A DNA stretch of 64,000 nt from Deferribacter autotrophicus (GCF_008362905.1 NZ_VFJB01000005.1:124001-188000); one strand, 5' to 3'; positions 26,776 to 37,239 are shown, counted from the stretch's first letter. The notes: a model not told the origin generated them from the letters alone. A program made the numbers and translations.

Positions 26776-27011
26776 CTGGCGTCACCCAATTTTTTCGGAG
26801 GCTGTTTTGAATTATAATTATATATCAATAAATTATGTTGAATTGTTTGTGGGAAAACATTTTTCTCATTCTCACAAAACGTCCAGTTTTGTTCCGAGGC
26901 AAGTTCCTCTAAAACCGCCATCCATGGCGGTTTTATGGGAACTTGAACCCGAAAAATGTTTCCCCACAAACTCATTAAAACAAAGTTTTGCAAGAAATGG
27001 GGTGACTCCAG
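26776..27011 (+). repeat. 236-bp structured intergenic element, copy 1
   Basis: The element is bounded by imperfect terminal inverted repeats (CTGGCGTCACCC at the left; the reverse complement of the right end reads CTGGAGTCACCCC). It is flanked by a perfect 10-bp direct repeat TAGTAGATAA (26766-26775 and 27012-27021). Inside is a nested fold. P1 is 21 bp with one mismatch (26845-26865 with 26951-26971). P2 pairs 26874-26880 with 26886-26892, and P3 pairs 26901-26907 with 26938-26944. P4 is a perfect 10-bp hairpin with TCCA loop (26911-26920 with 26925-26934). A second copy of identical length lies at 53178. No open frame looks coding. It fits a MITE-like or structured-RNA mobile element. The rest of the truB-rpsO gap holds only the direct repeats and a promoter. 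Confidence 0.9.
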
Positions 27012-27024
27012 TAGTAGATAAATA

Positions 27025-27053
27025 TTGTTTTTTAAAAAAAAATTTGCTATAAA
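27025..27053 (+). promoter_or_regulatory. Candidate rpsO promoter next to the repeat element
   Basis: TTGTTT (27025-27030) and TATAAA (27048-27053) are spaced by 17 bases and lie just downstream of the right-hand direct repeat of the inserted element. It could give rpsO-pnp independent transcription. The call rests on hexamers and spacing only. Confidence 0.4.
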
Positions 27054-27080
27054 TAAAAGCTTTAAAAATGGAGGTGTGTA

Positions 27081-27350
27081 ATGGCTTTAGATTCAGTAAG
27101 AAAAAGAGAAATTATTGAGAAATTTAAGAGGCATGAGGGGGATACTGGTTCTCCTGAAGTGCAGGTAGCTTTACTTACCGAGAGAATTAAATATCTCACA
27201 GAGCATTTTAAACAGCATCCAAAAGATCATCATTCAAGAAGAGGTCTTTTAATGTTGGTTGGTCAAAGAAGAAAGCTTCTTGATTATTTAAGAAAAAAGG
27301 ATTTCAACAGATATAAAAATCTGATTGAGGCGCTTGGATTAAGGAAGTAA
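27081..27350 (+). CDS. rpsO: 30S ribosomal protein S15
   Basis: S15 binds the central domain of 16S rRNA early in 30S assembly. The 89-residue length is canonical, with the conserved [63 protein letters not shown] pattern spanning most of the protein. GGAGGTG precedes the ATG. The rpsO-pnp pair is conserved in most bacteria. In many species, S15 represses its own mRNA through a leader structure. Here the leader lies just after the inserted repeat element, and I cannot identify an S15 site in it. Confidence 0.98.
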   Translation: MALDSVRKREIIEKFKRHEGDTGSPEVQVALLTERIKYLTEHFKQHPKDHHSRRGLLMLVGQRRKLLDYLRKKDFNRYKNLIEALGLRK

Positions 27351-27353
27351 TAT

Positions 27354-29453
27354 ATGGAAAAGAAAATATTTAGTTATGAAATTAAGTTAACAGAAGATAG
27401 TGACCCTATTATTTTTGAAGCTGGTTGGAAAGCTAAGCAAACAAATGGAAGTATTTGGATAAAACAAGGTGGTTCTGTTGTTCTTGTTACTGCAGTAGCG
27501 AGTGATGATGTTCCTGAAAATATTGATTTTTTCCCACTTACTGTGAATTATATTGAGAAGTTTTATGCTGTGGGTAAGATTCCTGGAGGGTTTATAAAAA
27601 GAGAAGGAAAACCCTCCGATAGAGAGACGCTTATAGCAAGACTTATTGATAGACCCATAAGGCCGCTTTTCCCTGAAGGGTTTAGAAACGAAACACAGAT
27701 TGTCGCCACAGTTGTTTCCAGTGATCAAACAAATGCAACAGATATTTTAGCATTAAATGCAGCAAGTGCTGCATTAATGATATCAGATATACCTTTTGAA
27801 GGTCCTGTTGGTGCTGTAAGAGTAGGCAAAGTTAATGGTAGTTATGTGATAAATCCGCCTGTAGCTTATTTAGATGAATTTGATATGAATATCGTTGTGG
27901 CAGGAACAAAAGATTCCATTGTTATGGTTGAAGCTGGTATGAAAAACTGTTCTGAAGAAGATGTGATAAATGCACTTGAATTTGGGCATGAGGCAATTAA
28001 GAAGCTTGTAGATCTTCAGCTGAAAATGAGAGAGGAAATTGGTAAAGAGAAAATCGATTATAGAGACTTTAAAGTTTCTGATGACTTGGTAGAAGAAGCA
28101 TATAAGGAATTAAGTGAAAAGTTAAAAGAAGCTGTGTTGCTTCCTAAAAAACTCGATAAGTATGCTGCCATCGATAAGATAAAAGAAGAATATTTTGAGA
28201 AGTTGCAGGAAAGATTGGGTGAAGAGTTTGAAGAAAAAAAAGCTGTATATAATGAGGTTTATCAAAAGGTAGAAAAAAAAGTTTTTCGTGAAATAACATT
28301 GAATTCAGGGCGTAGAGTTGATGGAAGACGCTATGATGAAATAAGACCTATTGATATAGAAGTGGATTTACTCCCTTGCGCTCATGGTTCAGCACTTTTT
28401 ACCCGCGGTGAAACACAAGCTCTTGTCACAACAACCTTAGGGACAAAGTTTGATAGTCAATTACTTGATGACTTGGAAGGGGAAACTTTCAAGCGTTTTA
28501 TGCTTCATTATAATTTCCCACCTTATTCTGTTGGTGAAGTAAGTCCTTTAAGACCACCAGGAAGACGTGAGATTGGTCATGGTTTTCTTGCCGAGAGAGC
28601 TTTAGCCCCTGTTATACCTGATGAAGATTCTTTCCCTTATACAATAAGGGTAGTATCTGAGATTCTTGAATCTAATGGGTCTTCCTCTATGGCAACGGTA
28701 TGTGGTGGTTCTCTTGCATTGATGGATGCAGGTGTACCAATCAAGGATGTGGTAGCAGGAATTGCAATGGGATTAATTTATGAAGAAGATAAATATGTGA
28801 TTTTAAGCGACATAATGGGGATTGAGGATCATCTTGGTGATATGGATTTTAAAGTAGCGGGGACTGAAACAGGAATTACTGCATTACAGATGGATATTAA
28901 GATAAAGGGGCTAAAGAGAGAAATTCTTCAACAAGCCCTTGAACAAGCACGGGAAGGTAGACTATTTATTTTAGCTAAAATGAAATCCGTTCTCTCTGAG
29001 CCAAGGAAAGAGGTTTCTCCAAATGCTCCGAAATTTGAGAAGATAAAGGTAAATCCAGAAAAAGTAGGTCTTCTTATTGGTCCTGCGGGTAAGACTATAA
29101 AGGCGATAATAGATAAAACTGGTGTAAAAATTGATATCTTAGAAGAAGGTGAGCTCCACATTTTTGGAAATAGTAAAGAGGCTATTGATAGTGCTGTGGA
29201 AATGATAGAAGCAGTTACACAAGAGCTAACTGTGGGGAAAATATATAATGCAAAAGTTAAAAGGGTTGTGGATTATGGTGCTTTTGTGGAGCTTTTTCCT
29301 GGAGTAGAAGGTTTGCTCCATGTGTCTCAATTTTGCAAAGAGAGAATTGGAAATATCCGTGATCATGTAAAGGTAGGAGATACACTTCAGGTTCAATACC
29401 TTGGTAAAGATGATCAGGGTAGGATAAAGCTTAGTAGAAAAACAATAGTATAA
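27354..29453 (+). CDS. pnp: Polyribonucleotide nucleotidyltransferase (PNPase)
   Basis: PNPase is the phosphorolytic 3'-5' exoribonuclease of the RNA degradosome. The 699 residues contain two RNase PH domains (about 12-140 and 320-455, the second with [16 protein letters not shown] and [17 protein letters not shown]) and a helical linker. A KH domain ([18 protein letters not shown] near 565) and an S1 domain ([32 protein letters not shown] near 630) follow. The length and order are standard and all domains are complete. It starts 3 bases after rpsO and is followed by a strong terminator that overlaps its stop codon. Confidence 0.98.
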   Translation: MEKKIFSYEIKLTEDSDPIIFEAGWKAKQTNGSIWIKQGGSVVLVTAVASDDVPENIDFFPLTVNYIEKFYAVGKIPGGFIKREGKPSDRETLIARLIDRPIRPLFPEGFRNETQIVATVVSSDQTNATDILALNAASAALMISDIPFEGPVGAVRVGKVNGSYVINPPVAYLDEFDMNIVVAGTKDSIVMVEAGMKNCSEEDVINALEFGHEAIKKLVDLQLKMREEIGKEKIDYRDFKVSDDLVEEAYKELSEKLKEAVLLPKKLDKYAAIDKIKEEYFEKLQERLGEEFEEKKAVYNEVYQKVEKKVFREITLNSGRRVDGRRYDEIRPIDIEVDLLPCAHGSALFTRGETQALVTTTLGTKFDSQLLDDLEGETFKRFMLHYNFPPYSVGEVSPLRPPGRREIGHGFLAERALAPVIPDEDSFPYTIRVVSEILESNGSSSMATVCGGSLALMDAGVPIKDVVAGIAMGLIYEEDKYVILSDIMGIEDHLGDMDFKVAGTETGITALQMDIKIKGLKREILQQALEQAREGRLFILAKMKSVLSEPRKEVSPNAPKFEKIKVNPEKVGLLIGPAGKTIKAIIDKTGVKIDILEEGELHIFGNSKEAIDSAVEMIEAVTQELTVGKIYNAKVKRVVDYGAFVELFPGVEGLLHVSQFCKERIGNIRDHVKVGDTLQVQYLGKDDQGRIKLSRKTIV

Positions 29454-29480
29454 AAGGAACCTTGTTGGTTCCTTTTTTTT
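29453..29480 (+). terminator. Intrinsic terminator after pnp
   Basis: A 9-bp stem (29453-29461 with 29467-29475) has a TTGTT loop and ends in eight T. It marks the end of the rimP-to-pnp operon. Confidence 0.92.
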
Positions 29481-29491
29481 ATTTGGTGGTT

Positions 29492-29929
29492 ATGAAAAAG
29501 TTAAAAATAAAACTGAAATGTTTGGAGAAAGATTTAGTTCCGGAGTATAAATCTTCCGGTTCCAGTGGAATGGATTTGCGCTCAAGAGTAGATGTAGTAA
29601 TTCCTTCTGGCAAATTCAAACTTATCCCCACTGGAGTTTATGTTGAATTACCTGATGGTTATGAAGCACAAGTTAGGCCAAGAAGTGGTCTGGCTTTAAA
29701 ACATGGAATTACCGTTTTAAACACTCCCGGCACTATTGATTCTGATTACAGAGGTGAAATCAAAGTTATACTTGTTAATTTTGGTAATGACGATTTTCAG
29801 GTGAAAAGAGGGGATAGAATTGCTCAACTTGTGGTGGCTGAAGTTATAAGAGCTGAAGTGGAGATTGTTGATGAAATTACTGAGACAGAAAGGGGCGATG
29901 GTGGTTTTGGCTCAACCGGTGTTGACTAA
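29492..29929 (+). CDS. dut: dUTP diphosphatase
   Basis: Dut hydrolyses dUTP to dUMP, keeping uracil out of DNA and feeding dTMP synthesis. The start is set at the ATG at 29492; an upstream in-frame extension would begin inside the terminator hairpin. The 145 residues carry all five motifs of trimeric dUTPases: [39 protein letters not shown] and the C-terminal [10 protein letters not shown]. It begins a new transcription unit after the pnp terminator, though no clear promoter fits in the 11-base gap, so readthrough is possible. Confidence 0.96.
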   Translation: MKKLKIKLKCLEKDLVPEYKSSGSSGMDLRSRVDVVIPSGKFKLIPTGVYVELPDGYEAQVRPRSGLALKHGITVLNTPGTIDSDYRGEIKVILVNFGNDDFQVKRGDRIAQLVVAEVIRAEVEIVDEITETERGDGGFGSTGVD

Positions 29930-29956
29930 AAGTTTTTTTAGATTAGAATATAATTA

Positions 29957-30547
29957 ATGAAGACATTATTTTTAGATACATCTTCCAATTATTTATCTCT
30001 TTCCATTTATCAATCATCAGCAATTATTTATAGTAATTCCGTTCTATTGAAAAGCAGGTTTAATGAAGAATTGCTTTCAATAATTGATTTTGCTTTTAAG
30101 TCATTAAAGATTGATATCCGTGATATTGATGAGTTTTATGTTGTTGTAGGTCCCGGTTCTTTTACGGGGATTAGAATCGGTGTATCTACAATATTAGGGT
30201 TGTCTTTGTCCACAGGAAGACCGTTGTATGGGATTACATCTCTTGATGCAGCTGCATTGAGATTGAATAAAGATAAAAATGTTGATAAGATTTCTGTTGC
30301 GACAAAGCTCAGATTAAATGAATATGCTTATAGAGAATACGATTTTAAAGAGAACAAATTCAGTGACTATCTGGTGATTAAGGAAGATGAAATCTCTTCT
30401 GATACTTATGTGTTAAATAAAAAGTATATTGATCTTACAAGATGTTATGAACATAGTTTATTTAAAGATTTTTTAAGAGGATATGAACCTTTTTATATGA
30501 GAAAATCACAGGCAGAGATTAACTTTGATAAAGCCTGCGGTTTATGA
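29957..30547 (+). CDS. tsaB: tRNA threonylcarbamoyladenosine biosynthesis protein TsaB
   Basis: TsaB is the TsaD-binding scaffold of the t6A37 tRNA modification complex. The 196-residue protein has the ASKHA-type N-terminus (LFLDTSSNYLSLSIY) and the family signature VVGPGSFTGIRIGVSTILGLS near 61-80. Its C-terminus is shorter than in many homologues but within range. No strong ribosome binding site is visible. It overlaps rimI by 23 bases, the common tsaB-rimI arrangement. Confidence 0.9.
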   Translation: MKTLFLDTSSNYLSLSIYQSSAIIYSNSVLLKSRFNEELLSIIDFAFKSLKIDIRDIDEFYVVVGPGSFTGIRIGVSTILGLSLSTGRPLYGITSLDAAALRLNKDKNVDKISVATKLRLNEYAYREYDFKENKFSDYLVIKEDEISSDTYVLNKKYIDLTRCYEHSLFKDFLRGYEPFYMRKSQAEINFDKACGL

Positions 30548-30947
30548 TGATTTAAAGAAAATTTATGCTATAGAGATGGAAGTTTATGATACTCCATGGA
30601 GTTATGAAAGTTTTGTTAAAGAATTTTATAATCCTTGTTCACAAATATATGTTTATGAGTATAATAAAAGTATAATCGGTTTTGTTGTTATATGGGATTT
30701 AGGAAATGAAGTTGAGATTGCAAATATAGCTGTTTCAAAATCATATCAAGGACAAGGGGTTGGAGGTAAATTGCTAGAATTTGTTTTAGATTCTAAAGGG
30801 GATGCTGTTTTTTACCTTGAGGTTGAAGAAGGTAATAAAGCAGCAAGAAGATTATATACAAAATTTGGTTTTATAGAATATGGTAAGAGATTGAATTATT
30901 ATGGTTTAGGTAAGCATGCAATTTTAATGAAATTAAAGAAGGGGTGA
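30525..30947 (+). CDS. rimI: Ribosomal-protein-alanine N-acetyltransferase RimI-like (GNAT)
   Basis: This 140-residue GNAT acetyltransferase is of the RimI type, which acetylates the N-terminal Ala of S18. The acetyl-CoA loop SKSYQGQGVGGKLLEF (about 72-87) and the C-terminal LEVEEGNKAARRLYTKFGF are typical. The start codon is TTG at 30525, inside tsaB. It is chosen because the first beta strand (IKPAVYDDLKKIYAIE) begins there and no ATG is available upstream. It sits directly after tsaB, as in many genomes. Confidence 0.88.
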   Translation: MIKPAVYDDLKKIYAIEMEVYDTPWSYESFVKEFYNPCSQIYVYEYNKSIIGFVVIWDLGNEVEIANIAVSKSYQGQGVGGKLLEFVLDSKGDAVFYLEVEEGNKAARRLYTKFGFIEYGKRLNYYGLGKHAILMKLKKG

Positions 30948-30950
30948 AAT

Positions 30951-31187
30951 ATGTTAGATAAGAATGATACTATTATTAAAGAGTTGCTTGAAAAAAATGA
31001 TGAATTCAGAAAACTTTTTGAAGAACATATAAGGTTAGAGCAAGATTTGGAAGCCCTTTACAGTTTAAAATACTTTCCTCCTGAAGTGGAGCTGAAAATA
31101 AAAGAGATTAAACTTACAAAGTTAAAAGGAAAAGATAGGATGAATCAAATAATAAAAGAATACAAAGAGAAAATTCAGGGGGAATAA
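30951..31187 (+). CDS. DUF465 family protein (YdcH-like)
   Basis: This small, highly charged 78-residue protein is of the DUF465 type: a helical hairpin with [15 protein letters not shown] followed by [27 protein letters not shown], the conserved LK-K-KD-I pattern. No function is established for the family. It starts 3 bases after rimI and ends 2 bases before metK, so it is firmly within the operon. It is probably cytoplasmic, since there is no membrane segment. Confidence 0.85.
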   Translation: MLDKNDTIIKELLEKNDEFRKLFEEHIRLEQDLEALYSLKYFPPEVELKIKEIKLTKLKGKDRMNQIIKEYKEKIQGE

Positions 31188-31189
31188 GA

Positions 31190-32344
31190 ATGGAAAGAAA
31201 GAGGTATGTGTTTACATCAGAATCAGTAACAGAAGGTCATCCTGATAAAGTTGCTGATCAAATATCAGATGCGATTTTAGATGCTTTGATAAAAGATGAT
31301 CCATACAGCCGTGTGGCGTGTGAAACATTGGTTACGACAGGTTTAGCAATTGTAGCAGGTGAAATAACAACACGTACATATGTTGATATTCCGGGTATTG
31401 TTAGAGAAACAATAAAAGAGATAGGTTATACAAGAGCAAAGTATGGTTTTGATTATGAAACCTGTGGAGTAATAACTACAATTGATAAACAATCACCTGA
31501 TATAGCTATGGGTGTGGATACTGGTGGTGCAGGTGATCAGGGGTTAATGTTTGGTTTTGCCTGTGATGAAACAGAGGAATTGATGCCTTTACCTATCATG
31601 CTTGCTCATAAAATATGTAAGCAGTTAAGTGACGTTAGGAAACAAGGGATTTTACACTATTTAAGGCCTGATGGAAAATCTCAGGTAACTATTCAGTATG
31701 AGGGTTTTAAACCTGTTAAGATAGACACCATTGTTGTATCAACACAACATTCTCCTGATGTGAAATTAAATGATTTAAAAGAAGATGTAATAGAGAAAAT
31801 AATTAAGCCCGTTGTACCAAAAGAACTTCTAGATGAAGAACATGTGACATACCATATAAATCCGACTGGAAGATTTGTAATTGGTGGTCCAATGGGGGAT
31901 TGCGGTCTTACAGGTAGAAAGATAATTGTTGATACTTATGGCGGCATAGGAAGACATGGTGGAGGATGTTTCAGTGGTAAGGACCCATCTAAAGTGGATA
32001 GAAGTGCAGCTTATGCAGCAAGATGGGTGGCGAAAAATATAGTAGCTGCTGGCCTTGCAACAAGATGTGAGATTCAGCTTGCTTATGCTATTGGTGTAGC
32101 ATACCCTGTGTCAATTATGGTAAACACATTTGGTACTGGGATTATTCCAGATGAAGAGATAGAGAAGATTGTAGAAAAAGTATTTGATTTGACTCCAAAA
32201 GGTATCATAGAAGCTCTTGATTTAAGAAAGCCTATATACAAGAAAACAGCTGCTTATGGGCATTTTGGTAGGAAAGAGTTTAGCTGGGAACAAACAAACA
32301 GGGTGGATGAAATAAAAGAGTTGGCTGGAAAATTAGGAGCTTAA
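31190..32344 (+). CDS. metK: S-adenosylmethionine synthetase
   Basis: MetK makes SAM from methionine and ATP. The 384-residue enzyme has [23 protein letters not shown] (about 10-32), the [12 protein letters not shown] signature near 111 and [19 protein letters not shown] near 259. It is complete and of standard length. It is followed 16 bases later by ahcY, with GGAGG in the gap, so SAM formation and recycling of its by-product are encoded together. I see no SAM riboswitch upstream; the gene is embedded in an operon. Confidence 0.97.
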   Translation: MERKRYVFTSESVTEGHPDKVADQISDAILDALIKDDPYSRVACETLVTTGLAIVAGEITTRTYVDIPGIVRETIKEIGYTRAKYGFDYETCGVITTIDKQSPDIAMGVDTGGAGDQGLMFGFACDETEELMPLPIMLAHKICKQLSDVRKQGILHYLRPDGKSQVTIQYEGFKPVKIDTIVVSTQHSPDVKLNDLKEDVIEKIIKPVVPKELLDEEHVTYHINPTGRFVIGGPMGDCGLTGRKIIVDTYGGIGRHGGGCFSGKDPSKVDRSAAYAARWVAKNIVAAGLATRCEIQLAYAIGVAYPVSIMVNTFGTGIIPDEEIEKIVEKVFDLTPKGIIEALDLRKPIYKKTAAYGHFGRKEFSWEQTNRVDEIKELAGKLGA

Positions 32345-32360
32345 AAAGGAGGATTTTTAA

Positions 32361-33620
<1,260 letters not shown>

Positions 33621-33623
33621 CAT

Positions 33624-34988
33624 ATGGATAATTACTTCGATGTAATTGTCATAGGTGCTGGTCCTGCCGGGATCAGCACTGCCAAACAATTAAGCCAAAA
33701 AGGTAAATCCGTTCTTGTTGTAGATAACAATGTAGCAAATAATTACGTACAGAAGGGGAGTGTTTTATCAAATTCTGTACTGTATTATAGTTACTTGTAT
33801 GATATGTTTATCAATAGAATAATAAACTTCATTGATATAAAAGAAAAAGATGTAAAAGTACATGTAAAAAAGCTAAGAAAAAGTATTGATACTATAAAAA
33901 ATAAGTTAAGTAAGACTTTTATTAATGAGCTTGTGGAAAATAATATTTCTTTGAAATCTGGTGTAGCAAAGTTTTTAAACGAAAGTTCAATATTAATTGA
34001 TGATGAGGTATATGAGTTTGATTATGTTGTGATAGCTACTGGCTCTACTCCTAAAAGTTTGAAACTTGGATCAAAAATAAATTATTTAACTCTAGAAAAC
34101 TTTTTAAATCTAGAATCAATTCCTGAAAATATAACAATTATTGGTGGAGGATATGTAGGAGTAGAAATTGCAGTTATTTTTAAGCGTTTTGGTGCTCAGG
34201 TAACAATTGTTGAGAAGGAAGATAAGCTTTTGAGAGATTTTGATGATTTTATTGTGAAAAAATTTGAAGATGCTCTTAAAAAAGGTGGTGTCAATATACT
34301 TAAAAAAGTTGTACCTGAAAAAATTGAAAGGGTTGGTAGTAAGATCATAATTTTTCTTAATAATGGTGAAAAGATAGAAACAAACGAGACTTTCGTAGCA
34401 ATAGGACGTGAACCTAATTTAGCAAATTTGGATTTGGAAAAAGCTGGTATCAGGGTAAAAGACGGTAGAATCAAGCTTAATAATTATTTGCAGACTAGTA
34501 ATAAAAAGGTTTTTGTGGTCGGTGATGCCACTGGTTTTAATATGTTTGTTAATTGGTCTTATAAGTCTTCGGAAATAGTAGTAGATAATATCTTAGGTGC
34601 AAAGAGAAATTATAAAAAAGTAACTATCCCAAAAATTATTTATGCTGATCCTGAGATTGCTTCAATTGGAATTACTGAACAGGAGGCAAAAGAGCAAAAG
34701 ATGAACTATGAAGTAATTAAATATAGTTTTGCGGACATTGAAAAATCAGCTATTTTAGGATTTTCAAAAGGAGTAATAAAAATAATTTATAATAAAGATG
34801 ACAGTAAGATTGTGGGAGCTCATGTGCTTGGTAAAGGTGCATCTGAGCTGATAAATATTTTTGGTTTAATGATACAATTGAAAGTTGGTGTAGAGAAGAT
34901 TAAAACCTGTATTTTTAACAATCCTTTATTTGCTTCCATTTTAACTGATCTCAGTGAGGCAATTAGGGGGAAGTGTTGTGATTCTTAG
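33624..34988 (+). CDS. Lpd/MerA-family flavoprotein lacking the redox-active disulfide
   Basis: The overall fold is that of dihydrolipoamide dehydrogenase. It has 454 residues, the FAD loop GAGPAG at 11-16, the second Rossmann motif IIGGGYVGVEIA near 171, the FAD-binding VFVVGDATG near 293 and a C-terminal dimerisation domain. The CxxxxC site that should lie near residues 39-52 is absent (NNYVQKGSVLSN), and the usual C-terminal catalytic HxH-P has become FNNP. The last residues are KCCDS, a vicinal Cys pair as at the end of mercuric reductases. It therefore cannot work as a normal Lpd; NAD(P)H:quinone or transhydrogenase-like chemistry is possible. It lies after ahcY, and its end contains the plsC start. 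Confidence 0.85.
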   Translation: MDNYFDVIVIGAGPAGISTAKQLSQKGKSVLVVDNNVANNYVQKGSVLSNSVLYYSYLYDMFINRIINFIDIKEKDVKVHVKKLRKSIDTIKNKLSKTFINELVENNISLKSGVAKFLNESSILIDDEVYEFDYVVIATGSTPKSLKLGSKINYLTLENFLNLESIPENITIIGGGYVGVEIAVIFKRFGAQVTIVEKEDKLLRDFDDFIVKKFEDALKKGGVNILKKVVPEKIERVGSKIIIFLNNGEKIETNETFVAIGREPNLANLDLEKAGIRVKDGRIKLNNYLQTSNKKVFVVGDATGFNMFVNWSYKSSEIVVDNILGAKRNYKKVTIPKIIYADPEIASIGITEQEAKEQKMNYEVIKYSFADIEKSAILGFSKGVIKIIYNKDDSKIVGAHVLGKGASELINIFGLMIQLKVGVEKIKTCIFNNPLFASILTDLSEAIRGKCCDS

Positions 34989-35682
34989 TTATTTTTTTTG
35001 GTTTATTTTGATTTTGATTACAGCCATTACAATTATTGTTGGTGCTCCTTTCGAGTTGATTAGGTTCAAATTTAATAAAAGGAGCTTTTATAGAAAGCTT
35101 GGATATTATTGGGGTAAGTTTTCTTTAATGGCTACCTTTACAAAATATGAAGTTAAAGGAATAGAAAATATTGATTTTACAAAGAATTACATCGTAATGG
35201 GGAATCATTTAAGCTATTTTGATATTTTTCTTGTGTTTGTAGCTTTAAAAGATAAAATCGTTTTTATGGCAAAAAAAGAGCTTTTTTCTATCCCATTTTT
35301 TGGTACTGTACTAAAACGAATGGATTTTATACCTGTTGATAGGGAAAATCCGAGAGAAGCCATGAAAAGTTTAATTGAAGCGTCAAAAAAGCTGAAGGAG
35401 GGTGATTCTATTTTAGTGTTTCCAGAAGGTACCAGGTCTGAAGACGGTAAATTACTGGAATTTAAGCAAGGTGGCTTTATTTTGGCAAAAAGGGCGGGGC
35501 TTGATATATTGCCATTTGCAATCAGAGGGACGAATAATGTTTTAAAGAAAAACAGCTTAAAAATTCGTCCGTTTCAAAAAATCTCCATTACTTTTTTACC
35601 GCCAGTTTCTTCCGAAGGGAAAAAGATAAATGAATTACTTCTGGAAGTGCGTGAAGCCATTTTGAAGGAGCTTAATGCATAA
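34978..35682 (+). CDS. plsC: 1-acyl-sn-glycerol-3-phosphate acyltransferase
   Basis: PlsC acylates lysophosphatidic acid to phosphatidic acid at the inner membrane. The GTG at 34978 is preferred: AGGGGGA lies about 8 bases upstream and the resulting N-terminus (MILSYFFWFILILITAI) is a membrane helix. An upstream in-frame GTG at 34954 would add eight poor residues. The 234 residues include the NHLSYFD acceptor motif (HX4D) near 75, the FIPVDRENPREA block and FPEGTRS near 145. The start overlaps the Lpd-like gene by 11 bases. Confidence 0.93.
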   Translation: MILSYFFWFILILITAITIIVGAPFELIRFKFNKRSFYRKLGYYWGKFSLMATFTKYEVKGIENIDFTKNYIVMGNHLSYFDIFLVFVALKDKIVFMAKKELFSIPFFGTVLKRMDFIPVDRENPREAMKSLIEASKKLKEGDSILVFPEGTRSEDGKLLEFKQGGFILAKRAGLDILPFAIRGTNNVLKKNSLKIRPFQKISITFLPPVSSEGKKINELLLEVREAILKELNA

Positions 35683-36172
35683 GGTAATTCTTTCTATCGG
35701 TACTAATCTTGGAGACAAGTTAAAAAATATATATACTTCTTTGCTGCTTCTTGAAAAAAAACTTGTTCAAATTGAAAAGATATCATCAGTTTATAGAACG
35801 AAATCGTTGCTACTTGATGACCAACCTGACTATTTTAATATTGTAGTGGAAGCAGAAACAAAGTTATTTCAAATTGAGCTTTTAGATGTGTGTAAAGAGA
35901 TTGAAAAAAAGATGGGTAGAACTCATACAGAGAGATGGATGCCGAGGATTATAGATGTTGATATAATCGATTTTAATAGAAAAGTTTTTATAACTGATGA
36001 GTTGATTATACCCCATTTGCAGTTTCACAAACGAAGTTTTGTAGTTTATCCTATGAAGGAGATTTGCCCCGATTATATTCATCCGGTCAGTAAAAAATCT
36101 TTAGAGTATTTTATAAAAAAAATAGAATGCGATCTTGCTATTAAAAGGGTGGGGGTGCTTAAATGGCCGTAA
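35675..36172 (+). CDS. folK: 2-amino-4-hydroxy-6-hydroxymethyldihydropteridine pyrophosphokinase
   Basis: FolK transfers pyrophosphate from ATP to the pterin precursor in folate synthesis. The 165 residues show the N-terminal SIGTNLGDKLKNI and the signature RWMPRIIDVDIIDF near 88-101, in which the two Asp bind Mg. The start overlaps plsC by 8 bases and the end overlaps the next kinase gene by 10, so the operon is tight. folC, of the same pathway, lies 25 kb away on the other strand. Confidence 0.94.
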   Translation: MHKVILSIGTNLGDKLKNIYTSLLLLEKKLVQIEKISSVYRTKSLLLDDQPDYFNIVVEAETKLFQIELLDVCKEIEKKMGRTHTERWMPRIIDVDIIDFNRKVFITDELIIPHLQFHKRSFVVYPMKEICPDYIHPVSKKSLEYFIKKIECDLAIKRVGVLKWP

Positions 36173-36840
36173 TTACCATTTCTAGAGAGTATGGATGTTC
36201 GGGAGAATTTGTCGCTGCACGATTGAGTAAGCAGTTAAATTATAAATATATAAATAAAGAGTTGATTGAGTATATTGCCATTTTAACCGGGGTTCCTAAA
36301 GAGGTGGTCGAGAAATATGATGAGGAGATGCACTCTAATTTCAAAGCTTTTATATCAAAGTATTTTGATCTAGATATGTTTAAAGATATTTTTGAAAAAG
36401 TAGAAGAAGCTGAAAAAGAAATCAAGATATTGGATGATGATCAAGATTTATTTGGTGACAGATTCTCCGCCAGCCATGTCATAGATAGTGAAATTTTTCA
36501 TTCAATGGTGGAAAGGTTAATTACCAAACTTGCAGATGAAGATAATGTTGTGATTCTTGGAAGGGGTTCACAATGTATATTGCAAAATTTTGAAAAAGCT
36601 TACCATTTCAGGCTATATGCTGATATTGAAGATAGAATCAAATGGGTGTCGAAAAGTGAAAATATTTCAGAGAATGATGCGAGAAAAAAAATTATGGAGA
36701 TTGATAAAAGAAAAAGGAATTTTGTGGAGCATTATTACGACAAAAATATTGATGATAAAAATTTGTATCATTTATTAATTAACATGTCGAAAGTTTCAAT
36801 AGATGGTGCAGTTGAAATTATTTCTCATATTGTAAGATAA
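36163..36840 (+). CDS. Cytidylate-kinase-like P-loop protein
   Basis: This 225-residue protein of the cytidylate kinase-like group is distinct from canonical Cmk. The N-terminus MAVITISREYGCSGEFVAARLSKQL holds the modified P-loop (SREYGCSGE) that defines the group. VVILGRGSQCIL near 126 and RLYADIEDRIKWV near 145 also match it, as does DKRKRNFVEHYY. Substrates for this group are not established. It ends the dut-metK-folK operon; a weak AU-rich hairpin overlaps its stop codon. Confidence 0.85.
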   Translation: MAVITISREYGCSGEFVAARLSKQLNYKYINKELIEYIAILTGVPKEVVEKYDEEMHSNFKAFISKYFDLDMFKDIFEKVEEAEKEIKILDDDQDLFGDRFSASHVIDSEIFHSMVERLITKLADEDNVVILGRGSQCILQNFEKAYHFRLYADIEDRIKWVSKSENISENDARKKIMEIDKRKRNFVEHYYDKNIDDKNLYHLLINMSKVSIDGAVEIISHIVR

Positions 36841-36996
36841 TTTGTTATCTTATCAGTAAATTTTTAAAATAATACAACTAAGAAGATTTTTGTTAAATTT
36901 ATTGTTAAAAAATGAATGTACAATCAATCATAGATTAAAGTTTTCATAATAATTTTTTAAAGTTAAAGTTTTGAAAAAAAGAAAAGAGGTGCGATT

Positions 36997-37167
36997 ATGG
37001 AGAGATTAGAAAGAGTTAGTAAAGAGGCTAATGATTATATTGATTATAAAAATAAATATTCGCTAGAAGCAATTGAGAAAATTGACTTCTTTATTGGTTT
37101 ACATAAAGAACTGGAAGAGCATATTGAAAATAATCAAGGCGATTTAAAAGCAGTTTTAGATCAGTAA
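36997..37167 (+). CDS. Small unknown protein, 56 residues
   Basis: This short plus-strand gene has GAGGTG about 7 bases before its ATG and a normal TAA stop. The product is acidic and helical, with no membrane segment, no Cys and no recognised motif. It lies alone between the kinase gene and a repeat-rich spacer. The good ribosome binding site and codon use like that of its neighbours favour it being real, but I cannot name a function. Confidence 0.5.
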   Translation: MERLERVSKEANDYIDYKNKYSLEAIEKIDFFIGLHKELEEHIENNQGDLKAVLDQ

Positions 37168-37239
37168 ATTTAGAAAATAATAGTACGACTTGCGAATACA
37201 CTTTTTCTAAAGTAGTAAAGGTTGTAAGGGTTGTAAAAG

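Noticed and set aside
26715-27052. Open frames on both strands across the truB-rpsO spacer (92 and 96 codons)
   Set aside because: They run through the inverted repeats and hairpins of the 236-bp element, have no ribosome binding site and are not preserved in copy 2.
31150-31190. SAM riboswitch for metK-ahcY
   Set aside because: metK starts 2 bases after the preceding gene in an operon; there is no room for an aptamer.
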